Positions 25,125 through 32,938 of a stretch of DNA of 64,000 bases are shown one piece after another (the stretch's first letter is position 1; the number at the start of each line of letters is the position of its first letter). The position numbers were made by a program, and so were the translations under genes. Source of the stretch: JAICWP01 sp035252015 (lineage in GTDB: Bacteria; Acidobacteriota; Terriglobia; Terriglobales; Acidobacteriaceae); assembly GCA_035252015.1 (NCBI GenBank), contig DATFDP010000255.1, positions 1 through 64,000 on the forward strand. The letters are read 5' to 3'. The notes under the pieces are model-generated. The model was not told the origin of the DNA. It was given only the letters and a program-made list of their open reading frames with translations, and searched no databases.

Positions 25125-26807
25125 CTAAATTTCTCCTCGTTTCATCTGCTCGACAGCATAGTGGCAGGCGCGCGCGGTCAGCGCCATGTAGGTAATGGAC
25201 GGGTTCACGCACGACGACGAAACCATGCACGCTCCATCGGTAACGAACAGGTTTTTGATGTCGTGCGCCTGGTTATGGGCATTGAGCACGGAAGTTTTGG
25301 GATCGCGGCCCATGCGCGCCGTTCCCATTTCGTGAATGGCAAGGCCGGGGGCGTCGTCCTCAACAAAGGTCTGGATGTCGCGTGCGCCCGCCGCGGCCAG
25401 CATCTCCGCGGCGGCAATGGCCGCATCCTGCCGCAATGCCTTCTCATTGGAGCCATAAGCGCAGTTTATTCTCAGAATCGGAACACCCCAGGCGTCGGTG
25501 CGCGAGCGGTCGAGCTCGACGTAATTGTTGTGATCGGGCAGGCATTCGCAGAAGCCGCCCATGCTGAAGTACCATGGCCCCGGATTCTTCAAGGAACGTT
25601 TGAATTCTGCTCCGAAGCCCGCCTGAATTATGCCGCGCCTCCAATCCGAGCGCCCAGCGCCGCCCTGATAACCATAGCCACGCAGGAACTGCGACTTGGC
25701 CTTCACGTTGCGGAAACGCGGTATGTAGATTCCATTGGGCCGATGGCCGACGTCAATTTTGTCTTCGAAGCCGGGGATCATCCCGGAGGCGCCGCTGCCG
25801 GTGGCGTGGTCCATCAGGTTGTGCCCCAGTTCGCCGCTGGAGTTTGCCAGCCCGTTGGGAAACTGCGGCGTGGAGGAAAGCAACAGGATGCGCGCCGACT
25901 CCAGCGTGGAGGCGCAAAGAAAAATGATCTTTGCCCGATACTCCAGCGCCTGTCTGGTTTGCGCATCAATCACGCGCACGCCCGTTACCCGGCGCGTGTT
26001 GCCGTCAAATTCGAGGCCGTGGACGATGCTGTAAGGCCGCAGCGTTACCTTGCCCGTGGCCAGCGCCGCCGGCAGCGTGGCGTTCAGGCTGCTAAAGTAA
26101 GCGCGCGACATGCAGCCGCGATGGCACACACCGCAGTAGTGGCAGGCCATGCGACCGTTGTGTGGGCGGGTAAGCACGGCGCAGCGCCCGATGGTCATCA
26201 TGCGCTCGCCCGGCCAGTGCTTGGCGATGGCATTCTTCACCGCCAGCTCGGAGCAGTTCATCTGCATGGCGGGCAGGAAGCGCCCATCGGGCAGTTGCGG
26301 CAGCCCTTCCGCCTGCCCGCTGATGCCGGCAAACTCTTCCACGTAGTCGTACCACGGTGCGATATCGGAGTAGCGGATGGGCCAGTCCACGCCGATGCCC
26401 TCGCGCGCATTGGCTTCAAAATCCAGGTCGCTCCAGCGGTAGGTCTGCCTACCCCACATGATGGAGCGCCCACCCACGTGCCGCCCGCGGATGTAACTGA
26501 ACGGTTTGTCTGGCGGGGTGGTGTAGGGATTCTCCAGGTCATTGACGAAGAACTTCGCCGCCCATTCGTCGCAGGCGTAGCAGGTGCGCTGGATGGGCTG
26601 CGTCTTTAGCTCCTGGCGGCGGTCGGTCAGGCCGCGGAACTTTACGCCCCAGGTGGGCACATGTTCGCAATAGTCTTTGGCTGGATCAATGGAGCGGCCG
26701 GCTTCCAGCACCAGGGTGTTCAGACCCTTCTCGCCCAGTTCCTTGGCCGCCCAGCCCCCGGTCATGCCGGAGCCGACCACGATAGCATCGTAGGTGTTAA
26801 CTGGCAT
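25125..26807 (-). CDS. GMC-type FAD oxidoreductase, catalytic subunit (GMC-2)
   Basis: 560 residues, no signal peptide. The FAD motif is GSGMTGGWAAKELG (12-25), with LEAGRSIDPAKDYCEH following. The GMC C-terminal domain ends in IHEMGTARMGRDPKTSVLNA and LFVTDGACMVSSSCVNPSIT. A four-cysteine motif C-HY-C-GV-C-HRG-C spans residues 222-232 at the same place as in GMC-1. Predicted to oxidise a sugar or polyol hydroxyl in the periplasm and to be carried through Tat by gamma-2, whose gene overlaps its start by 11 bases. The two GMC proteins are clearly different in sequence, so they are not a recent duplication. TIM-3 follows two bases downstream. Confidence 0.9.
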   Translation of the reverse strand: MPVNTYDAIVVGSGMTGGWAAKELGEKGLNTLVLEAGRSIDPAKDYCEHVPTWGVKFRGLTDRRQELKTQPIQRTCYACDEWAAKFFVNDLENPYTTPPDKPFSYIRGRHVGGRSIMWGRQTYRWSDLDFEANAREGIGVDWPIRYSDIAPWYDYVEEFAGISGQAEGLPQLPDGRFLPAMQMNCSELAVKNAIAKHWPGERMMTIGRCAVLTRPHNGRMACHYCGVCHRGCMSRAYFSSLNATLPAALATGKVTLRPYSIVHGLEFDGNTRRVTGVRVIDAQTRQALEYRAKIIFLCASTLESARILLLSSTPQFPNGLANSSGELGHNLMDHATGSGASGMIPGFEDKIDVGHRPNGIYIPRFRNVKAKSQFLRGYGYQGGAGRSDWRRGIIQAGFGAEFKRSLKNPGPWYFSMGGFCECLPDHNNYVELDRSRTDAWGVPILRINCAYGSNEKALRQDAAIAAAEMLAAAGARDIQTFVEDDAPGLAIHEMGTARMGRDPKTSVLNAHNQAHDIKNLFVTDGACMVSSSCVNPSITYMALTARACHYAVEQMKRGEI

Positions 26808-27423
26808 TCGTCTTCCCTGGTTCGGTAAGAGGAACGCAGGCCTGGTAAGGTCCCATGTGCACCGGCGGGCGCCCCAGCTCCTGGGTCCAGCCGATTTCAG
26901 AGGTGTAGTAGCCGATCAGGGTAAGGCGCTTCATCATGTAAAAGAAGTTGCGGTCCACGGGGGTCTCGGTCTCTTGCACGGCGGGGCTGGCGTGCTCCCG
27001 CTGTTCCCCGGTGGCCTCCCGCAGTTCAGTGAGTTCCTCGTCCAGCGCGGTAAGCAATTGCGTTTGCTGTTCCGCGGTACAGTTCACGAATTTCCTGCCG
27101 AACATTTTCTGGCTGCGGCCGTCGGTATCGGCTAGGCCCTGCAGGAAGCGCTGGCTATCGTCACCCGTGCACCAGTCCGTCAGGATGAGGTCGATGAATT
27201 CGTTCACCCGCGCTCCCTTGGCCCCGGGAGTGTCGGTGGTTGGAATAATCATCTCGGAAATGGCGACGACCGTGGCGTTCTGGTGGGCATTCAAAGTCTT
27301 GAGCGCGGCGGTGGAGCCGAGCTGCTGATGGATTTGCCGCCCAAGTGCGAACAGGTCATGCGAATAAAGAGCGGGAACTGTGGCCGCGCCGGCGATCAGC
27401 TTGAGTGCGTCGCGTCGTTTCAT
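26797..27423 (-). CDS. Gluconate 2-dehydrogenase subunit 3 family protein (gamma-2), Tat-type signal
   Basis: 208 residues. The N-terminus KRRDALKLIAGAATVPALYS is a twin-arginine-type signal. The Gluconate_2-dh3 features follow: NAHQNATVVAISEMIIPTTD, GARVNEFIDLILTDW and FFYMMKRLTLIGYYTSEIGW. A charged helical insert (TALDEELTELREATGEQREH) makes it longer than gamma-1. It overlaps GMC-2 by 11 bases, a sign of tight coupling, and should act as assembly and export partner of that enzyme. TIM-4 lies about 145 bases upstream on the same strand. Confidence 0.9.
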   Translation of the reverse strand: MKRRDALKLIAGAATVPALYSHDLFALGRQIHQQLGSTAALKTLNAHQNATVVAISEMIIPTTDTPGAKGARVNEFIDLILTDWCTGDDSQRFLQGLADTDGRSQKMFGRKFVNCTAEQQTQLLTALDEELTELREATGEQREHASPAVQETETPVDRNFFYMMKRLTLIGYYTSEIGWTQELGRPPVHMGPYQACVPLTEPGKTNAS

Positions 27424-27568
27424 GAAGCGGAGGCAAGCCGGGGGCCCTTATCCTGAGAGGCCGAAACGTGCGCGGTGCGCCGAATGGAGCCGCAGAGTCC
27501 TCAGCAAGCTGTGGGCGCAAGATACTCCCCCGCCGCCGAGAAAGTCAAATACACGCGCTTTCAGATGC

Positions 27569-28504
27569 TTACGTTTTGCTTCGCGCCGAGGCGGGAAATG
27601 GTTCGTGCCACGACTTAATTGCCAGCCGCCGCGCCGCCGCCAGCTCCGCCACCGGGTCGCCCTGGGGAAGAAATTCCATAGCCATGTAGCCGCCATAGCT
27701 CAGCTGCGCCAGCTTGCGGAAGATGTTCGCGTAGTTGATCTCGCCGGTCCCCGGCTGGTGGCGCCCGGGCACATCGGCCACATGCACCAGCCCCAGCTCG
27801 GCGAAATTCTTTTCCAGCGTTTCGATCAGGTTCCCCTCCGCGATCTGCTCGTGATACAAATCGTAAAGGAATCGCATGTTGGGCCGGTTTAGCTTGCGCA
27901 CAATCTCAAAACCTTCCCGCGAAGAAGTCAGGTAGTACTTCGGGTTCTCTTCCGGATCGATATTTTCCAGCAGCAGGGTCACGCCGTGCGGTGCGGCCAG
28001 GTCGGCGGCCCGCTGCAGTCCCTCGATGCAGCTTTGATGCTGCGCTTCCCTGCTCAACCCCGGCGCCGCATTGCCGGAAAGCACAATCAGGCTCCGGCAT
28101 TCCAGCTTCTCCATCACAAACAGCATTTTCCCCAATTGTTCCAGGAACTTGCCACGCTGGGCAGGATCGGCAATTCCGGCAGACAGGCCGGCGGTGGCAT
28201 CAAAGGTCATTCCCAACGAGCGCCGACGACTGGCGGCGCGGCTGAAATCCGCCGCCTGCCAGTGCTCGAATTCATTCACCAGTTCCACAGCGCGATAGCC
28301 CGCCTCTGCCACTTTCTCCAGGCGCTGCTCAAAAGGCAGGTTGCGGAACACGGTCCACAACATGACCGAGAGCTTTGGCCCGCTCTGTTCATCCCGTGTG
28401 TCCGCAAGGTTAGCCGCTCTCGTCAGTTGGGGAGCGGCGGGCAGCACAGCAGCAGCTATTGCCGCTTGGGCAGCGGTTCGGGAAAATTCTCGTCGGTTCA
28501 TCAT
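27569..28504 (-). CDS. Hydroxypyruvate-isomerase-like TIM barrel, exported (TIM-4)
   Basis: About 311 residues from ATG 28504. The longer frame to 28696 overlaps the divergent promoter region. A twin-arginine-like signal (MMNRREFSRTAAQAAIAAAV) is followed by a barrel with the Hyi/tagatose-epimerase look: LSVMLWTVFRNLPFEQRLEKVAEAGYRAVEL, LLLENIDPEENP, MRFLYDLYHEQIAEG, LVHVADVPGRHQPGTGEINY and YMAMEFLPQGD. These supply the Glu, Asp, His and Glu ligand set. Predicted to be an isomerase or epimerase of a keto-sugar or acid. It opens cassette B and is divergent from the DUF1080 gene, about 200 bases apart, so the two may share a control region. Confidence 0.87.
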   Translation of the reverse strand: MMNRREFSRTAAQAAIAAAVLPAAPQLTRAANLADTRDEQSGPKLSVMLWTVFRNLPFEQRLEKVAEAGYRAVELVNEFEHWQAADFSRAASRRRSLGMTFDATAGLSAGIADPAQRGKFLEQLGKMLFVMEKLECRSLIVLSGNAAPGLSREAQHQSCIEGLQRAADLAAPHGVTLLLENIDPEENPKYYLTSSREGFEIVRKLNRPNMRFLYDLYHEQIAEGNLIETLEKNFAELGLVHVADVPGRHQPGTGEINYANIFRKLAQLSYGGYMAMEFLPQGDPVAELAAARRLAIKSWHEPFPASARSKT

Positions 28505-28711
28505 GGCCCCGTTCCTGTCAGGCGAAAGCACCCTACCGCCGTCCGGCGTTCGCTCGCAACCGAAAAAGTGCCACCGGGCACTTACTTTTTCTTGCGTTCC
28601 GAGTATCATAGCGGGCTCTGCAAAATTAAGGCGCTGCGGTTCGCCCCCGGCGACGCGCTCCGCCCCCCAGAGCTTTTGTTTGCTTTCGATTTTCACATCC
28701 CAGGGGCTCTT

Positions 28712-29413
28712 ATGAAACGATTGACCATTTGCATTTTTCTGCTCGTCTTTCTTTCCACGCTTACCTTCGCCGCCGGCGAGTCAGATCAGAACGCCTGCAC
28801 CGGCAATCCTAATCAGTGGCGCCAGCTCTACAACGGCAAAGACCTCAAGGGTTGGAAGCACGTTGGCCCGGGCTACATGACGGTGGAGAAGGACGGCCTC
28901 ATCCATACCCACGGCGGCATGGGCCTGCTTTACTGGACCGGCGGCAAAATCGGCAACTGCATTCTCCACACCGTATGGCGCATGCGCGACGAAAATGACA
29001 ACTCCGGCGTCTTCATTCGCATTCCCGTCCCGCCCACCGAGCCGTGGATGCCGGTGAATTACGGCTATGAAGTCCAGATTGATAATCACCCCGAGCGCTC
29101 CAAACCTTCGGAGGATGAATACCACCAGACCGGCATGCTCTATTCGCTCACCAAGCCCCTGGTGCCGCACGCCTGGAAGCCAGGCCCGGAGTGGAACACC
29201 ATGGACATCACCCTCGATGGGCCGCGCACCATCGTGGTGCTCAACGGCAAAAAAGTGGTGGACTACAAGGAAGGAGACCCGGTGCCGGCTAAAAAATTCA
29301 CCTTCGAACCGGAGCGCGGCCCACGGCCGACTTTCGGTTACATCGGGCTGCAGAACCACAGCGACAACGACATTGTGTTCTTTAAAGAAGTAGCCATCAA
29401 GCCGCTGAAGTAG
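28712..29413 (+). CDS. DUF1080 family protein (3-keto-disaccharide/glycoside hydrolase family), secreted
   Basis: 233 residues from ATG 28712, with AGGGG five bases upstream. The frame is open far upstream but only antisense to TIM-4. A signal peptide (RLTICIFLLVFLSTLTFAAG) precedes a concanavalin-like beta-sandwich with DUF1080 landmarks: WRQLYNGKDLKGWKHVG, GKIGNCILHTVWRMRDENDNSGVFIRIP, GYEVQIDNH and FGYIGLQNHSDNDIVFFKEVAIKPL. Members of this family include 3-ketoglycoside hydrolases or lyases that cleave sugars oxidised at C3. That suits the GMC dehydrogenases next door. It starts a plus-strand pair with the Gfo/Idh/MocA gene, 48 bases apart. Confidence 0.88.
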   Translation: MKRLTICIFLLVFLSTLTFAAGESDQNACTGNPNQWRQLYNGKDLKGWKHVGPGYMTVEKDGLIHTHGGMGLLYWTGGKIGNCILHTVWRMRDENDNSGVFIRIPVPPTEPWMPVNYGYEVQIDNHPERSKPSEDEYHQTGMLYSLTKPLVPHAWKPGPEWNTMDITLDGPRTIVVLNGKKVVDYKEGDPVPAKKFTFEPERGPRPTFGYIGLQNHSDNDIVFFKEVAIKPLK

Positions 29414-29461
29414 GCGAGGCGGACATTTTTTCAGCAGGCATACGCAGAGGAGATATTCGCT

Positions 29462-30814
29462 ATGAAAAATGATTTCTCACGTCGTCAGTTTCTGCAGAGC
29501 AGCGCTGTGGCCGCGGGCGGCATGCTGGCCGCCAAAACCATTCTTCTCGACCCGGAGCCGCTGGGCGCGCAAACCAAACCTGTGGCGCCCAGCGATCGCG
29601 TGCGCTTCGGCATGGTCGGCATCGGCATGCAGGGTTCGGGGCTGCTCACAAATGCCATCACCCTGCCGGGCGTCGAGTGCGTCGGCGCCGCCGATTTGTA
29701 TGACGGCCGTCACACCCTGGCCCGCGAGATCACCAATAATCAAAGCCTGCCCACTTCCCGCCGTTACCACGATCTGCTGGAGCGCAAGGACATTGATTGC
29801 ATCGTGGCCGCGGTTCCTGACCACTGGCACCGCCGCGTGGTGGTGGACGCCTGCAATGCCGGCAAGGACATCTATTGCGAAAAACCGATGTCGCACACCA
29901 TTCCGGACGGCTTTGCCATGGTGGAAGCGGCGCAGAAGAACAACCGTATCGTGCAGATCGGCTCGCAACGCGTCAGCTCCAACCTGGCCGCCAAGGCCCG
30001 CGAGCTTTATCACGGTGGCGCAATCGGCGACATCGAAATGGTCGAATTGACTCTGGGCCGCAACGATCCTACCGGCGCCTGGGAGTATCCGCCGCCCCTC
30101 GACCTCTCGTCCAAGAACCTGGACTGGGATACTTGGCTGAACGACGCCCCCAAAATCCCCTTCAACCCCTACCACTTCGCGCGCTGGCGCTGCTGGAAGG
30201 AGTACGGCACCGGCGTGGCCGGCGACCTCATGGTCCACCTGCTCAGCGGCATGATGGTTACCCTGGGCTGGAACGAACCGCCGCGCTCGGCGCAGGCGCT
30301 GGGCGGCATCTTCCGCTTCAATGACGGGCGCAATATGCCCGACTTCCACGTGGTGCTCTTCGACTACCACGGGATTCCCGTGTATGTGCGCCTTGACCTG
30401 GGCTGCGAGTCGGAAGAACTGGCGCGCTTCATGGGTCCCAAGGGCATCCTGGACACCGGTGAGTACCAGCTCCGACATCAATTCCAGCCCGGCATTGACC
30501 TGGCCCCCAGCTATTACTCCTCCGGCTTCCCGCAGAAGATGCGCGAGGAATACGTCGCCGAGTGGCACGCCAAGAACGATCCACCCCTGGGCAAGGAGCC
30601 GATGTACCCCACCACGGTTTACGCCGGCCACGACTGGGACGACGTGAAGCCGCACCTGTGGAACTTCTTCCAGGCGGTGAAGTCGCGCAAGCCGGTAGTA
30701 GAGGATGCGGTGTTCGGCAACCACGCCGCCATCGCCTGCCACATGGCCAACGAAGCCTACTTCCGCAAAAAGCCGGTTTTCTGGGATGAGGCTTCCAAGA
30801 GCATTCGGACCTAG
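29462..30814 (+). CDS. Tat-exported Gfo/Idh/MocA family oxidoreductase
   Basis: 450 residues. The twin-arginine signal FSRRQFLQSSAVAAGGMLAA is followed by an NAD(P)-binding Rossmann fold (RFGMVGIGMQGSGLL, about 48-62). The family EKP motif is at 140-142 (YCEKPMSH), then a long second domain with HFARWRCWKEYGTGVAGDLM. These enzymes oxidise or reduce sugar hydroxyl or keto groups. Exported members can keep NAD(H) bound, since the periplasm has no free pool, and some are glycosidases or racemases. It shares a strand with the DUF1080 gene and ends at a terminator. A role in reducing or rearranging keto-sugars made by the GMC enzymes is inferred. Confidence 0.9.
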   Translation: MKNDFSRRQFLQSSAVAAGGMLAAKTILLDPEPLGAQTKPVAPSDRVRFGMVGIGMQGSGLLTNAITLPGVECVGAADLYDGRHTLAREITNNQSLPTSRRYHDLLERKDIDCIVAAVPDHWHRRVVVDACNAGKDIYCEKPMSHTIPDGFAMVEAAQKNNRIVQIGSQRVSSNLAAKARELYHGGAIGDIEMVELTLGRNDPTGAWEYPPPLDLSSKNLDWDTWLNDAPKIPFNPYHFARWRCWKEYGTGVAGDLMVHLLSGMMVTLGWNEPPRSAQALGGIFRFNDGRNMPDFHVVLFDYHGIPVYVRLDLGCESEELARFMGPKGILDTGEYQLRHQFQPGIDLAPSYYSSGFPQKMREEYVAEWHAKNDPPLGKEPMYPTTVYAGHDWDDVKPHLWNFFQAVKSRKPVVEDAVFGNHAAIACHMANEAYFRKKPVFWDEASKSIRT

Positions 30815-30835
30815 CATTCCGTTTTTGAATACAGG

Positions 30836-30865
30836 GCGGCGGCTACGGTCGCCGCTTTGCTTTTT
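30836..30865 (+). terminator. Rho-independent terminator after the DUF1080-Gfo pair
   Basis: GCGGCG (30836-30841) pairs with CGCCGC (30850-30855) around an 8-base loop, followed by TTTGCTTTTT. It lies 22 bases after the Gfo/Idh/MocA stop and would end the plus-strand transcript. Confidence 0.65.
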
Positions 30866-31004
30866 AGCTGACTCGCTGACTAGCTTTCTAGCTGGCTGTA
30901 AGTGTGGGAAGCACGAATTCCGCCCGGTAGTGCCGTTGCCTGCAGCATCTTGGGTTTAAGTTGGTGAGCAATGTGTTGAAGCCTACGATTCGTATCAGGG
31001 CATG

Positions 31005-31053
31005 CCTTTAGGCGTGCCGAAAACAACTTCTTAAACACTGCGGCTTTAGCCGC
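31005..31053. repeat. Mini-hairpins with TTTA loops
   Basis: ggcatgcctttaggcgtgcc and gcggctttagccgc form short stems with CTTTA/TTTA loops. They belong to the 507-base gene-free stretch 30815-31321, which otherwise holds a terminator, the repeat at 31222-31309 and no convincing frame. The stem-loop style resembles 23194-23247. Confidence 0.45.
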
Positions 31054-31221
31054 TGAATCCGAGACGTAGCAAGTTACGTCTCTACCAATCCGGAGAGAAT
31101 GTGCGAAAACTCCTTCGGTAGAAACGTTGCTCGCGAGGTCTCAGGGCGCGAAGCAACAAATTCTCTTCCAAACCGGAGAATAAATGTGAATGGAACGAGT
31201 AATCGTGAACCACTACGCGCC

Positions 31222-31309
31222 AGCCCCGGAGGGGCGAAACAGATTTAGCCCAGGGCGTGAGCCCTGGGTAACCGTCAGCTTAAAAGCCTAAGCCCCGTAG
31301 GGGCGACAC
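31222..31309. repeat. Palindromic repeat family 1, best-preserved copy
   Basis: Three stem-loops stand in series: agccccggaggggc, then agcccagggcgtgagccctg (continued by ggt), then agccccgtaggggc, linked by A-rich spacers (gaaacagattt and taaaagccta). The last bases run into AGGGA, which serves as the ribosome site of glpK at 31322. Related copies lie at 21377 and 36513. Confidence 0.65.
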
Positions 31310-31321
31310 AGGGACGCTACA

Positions 31322-32821
31322 TTGCCAGAACCCAACTACATTCTCGCTCTCGACCAGGGCACCACCTCCAGCCGCGCCATCGTTTTTGGCCATGCAGGCA
31401 AAATCGTCAGCCTGGCCCAGCAGGAATTTCAGCAAATCTATCCCTCCCCCGGCCAGGTGGAGCACGACCCGGAGGCCATCTGGAACTCGCAACTGGCGGT
31501 AGCGCGCGAGGCGCTGCAGCGAGCCAACATCTCTGCCCGTGAACTGGCGGCCATCGGCATCACCAACCAGCGTGAAACTACTATCCTGTGGGAGCGTGCA
31601 ACCGGTCGCCCTGTCGCCAATGCCATTGTGTGGCAAAGCCGGATCAGCGCATCCATTTGCGATCGCCTGAAAGCCGATGGTCTGGAGGAAACCTTTCGCG
31701 AGCGCACCGGCCTGGTGGTGGACGCCTACTTCTCCGGGACGAAAATCAAATATCTGCTGGATTCCACATCCGGCCTGCGCTCTCGCGCTGAACGTGGCGA
31801 AATCCTGTTTGGCACCGTGGATAGTTTCCTCCTCTGGCGCCTTACCGGCGGCCGCCTCCATGCCACCGACGTCAGCAACGCCAGCCGCACTTTGCTCTTC
31901 AACATCCACAAACTCGACTGGGATGACGACCTGCTCAAAATCCTGGGCGTGCCCCGCGCCATGCTGCCCCAGGTGCTCTCCTGCTGCGAAACCTACGCAC
32001 AAACCGACGCCGCTTTGCTGGGCGCGCCCGTCCCCATTGCAGGCGTGGCCGGCGACCAGCAGGCCGCCCTCTTTGGTCAAGCATGTTTCCAACCAGGAAC
32101 GGCTAAGAACACTTACGGCACTGGCTGTTTTGCGCTGCTCAATACCGGAGCCAAGCCCGTCCTCTCACAAAAAGGGCTGCTCACCTCCGTGGCCTGGAAG
32201 ATCGGCAAAGAAGTGAACTATTGCCTGGAAGGCGCCGTCTTTATCGCCGGCGCGGTGGTGCAATGGCTGCGCGACGGCCTGCGAATCATTACAAATTCCA
32301 GCGACATCGAGACTCTGGCCGCCTCTGTGCCCGATTCTGCCGGCATCTTCTTCGTGCCCGCATTCGTCGGCCTGGGCGCGCCTTACTGGGACCCCTATGC
32401 CCGCGGCGCCATCATTGGCCTCACCCGCGATACAACACAAGCGCACATAGCACGGGCGGCCCTGGAGGCAATTTCCTACCAGACTTGCGACGTGCTGCGC
32501 CTGATGCAGCAGGAAGCCGGCTTGCGCCTGCCTCACCTGAAAGTAGATGGCGGCGCTGCCTGCAACTCCCTCCTGATGCAATTCCAGGCTGACCTCCTGA
32601 ACGTTCCCGTTCGCCGCCCTGCAGTGCTGGAAACCACTGCCCTGGGCGCGGCCTATCTCGCCGGCCTGGCGGTGGGCTACTGGAAGAACCAGGAAGAAAT
32701 TGCCGCCCACTGGACCCTGGAGCACGAATTCACCCCCGTCATGCCTTCCTCAACGCGGGAACTCCTGTTCCGCAGGTGGGAGCAGGCGGTATCGCGCTCG
32801 CGAGCTTGGGTGCAGCAGTAG
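31322..32821 (+). CDS. glpK: Glycerol kinase
   Basis: 499 residues, the normal length. A FGGY-family kinase that phosphorylates glycerol to glycerol 3-phosphate in the cytoplasm. Visible signatures are YILALDQGTTSSRAIVF at the N-terminus, GITNQRETTILWERATG, GDQQAALFGQACF, the ATP-site GTGCFALLNTG, PAFVGLGAPYWDPYARG, and LKVDGGAACNSLLMQFQADLL. The start is TTG at 31322, with AGGGA eight bases upstream at the very end of the repeat element. No glpF, glpD or glpR is adjacent, so the pathway is scattered. The identity is secure. Confidence 0.95.
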   Translation: MPEPNYILALDQGTTSSRAIVFGHAGKIVSLAQQEFQQIYPSPGQVEHDPEAIWNSQLAVAREALQRANISARELAAIGITNQRETTILWERATGRPVANAIVWQSRISASICDRLKADGLEETFRERTGLVVDAYFSGTKIKYLLDSTSGLRSRAERGEILFGTVDSFLLWRLTGGRLHATDVSNASRTLLFNIHKLDWDDDLLKILGVPRAMLPQVLSCCETYAQTDAALLGAPVPIAGVAGDQQAALFGQACFQPGTAKNTYGTGCFALLNTGAKPVLSQKGLLTSVAWKIGKEVNYCLEGAVFIAGAVVQWLRDGLRIITNSSDIETLAASVPDSAGIFFVPAFVGLGAPYWDPYARGAIIGLTRDTTQAHIARAALEAISYQTCDVLRLMQQEAGLRLPHLKVDGGAACNSLLMQFQADLLNVPVRRPAVLETTALGAAYLAGLAVGYWKNQEEIAAHWTLEHEFTPVMPSSTRELLFRRWEQAVSRSRAWVQQ

Positions 32822-32830
32822 ACTTACTAA

Positions 32831-32893
32831 TTGGAATCGGCTCGGAAATTCTGTTAGGATGCTTCCCATTGTCACCGTTGGTGACATTCTGTT
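32831..32893 (+). promoter_or_regulatory. Promoter with overlapping operator-like palindrome for the XRE gene
   Basis: TTGGAA (32831-32836) and TAGGAT (32855-32860) are 18 bases apart. Just downstream, at the expected start of transcription, lies GTCACC-GTT-GGTGAC (32871-32885), a perfect 6-bp inverted repeat. ATTCTGTT occurs on both sides (32848-32855 and 32886-32893). The site is well placed for repression by the small helix-turn-helix protein encoded at 32939. Confidence 0.5.
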
Positions 32894-32938
32894 CCCCACT
32901 CACGCGGTTCGAAGCTGATCAGCACTGCAGGAACGACT

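Noticed and set aside
25161..26609. 482-codon plus-strand frame antisense to GMC-2
   Set aside because: Same reason: shadow of a gene with clear FAD and GMC motifs on the other strand.
29477..30817. 446-codon minus-strand frame antisense to the Gfo/Idh/MocA gene
   Set aside because: The plus strand has a Tat signal, a Rossmann motif and EKP; the antisense frame has none of these.
30815..31321. Possible small genes in the repeat-rich gap before glpK
   Set aside because: Short frames only, interrupted by hairpin repeats, without ribosome sites or protein-like composition.
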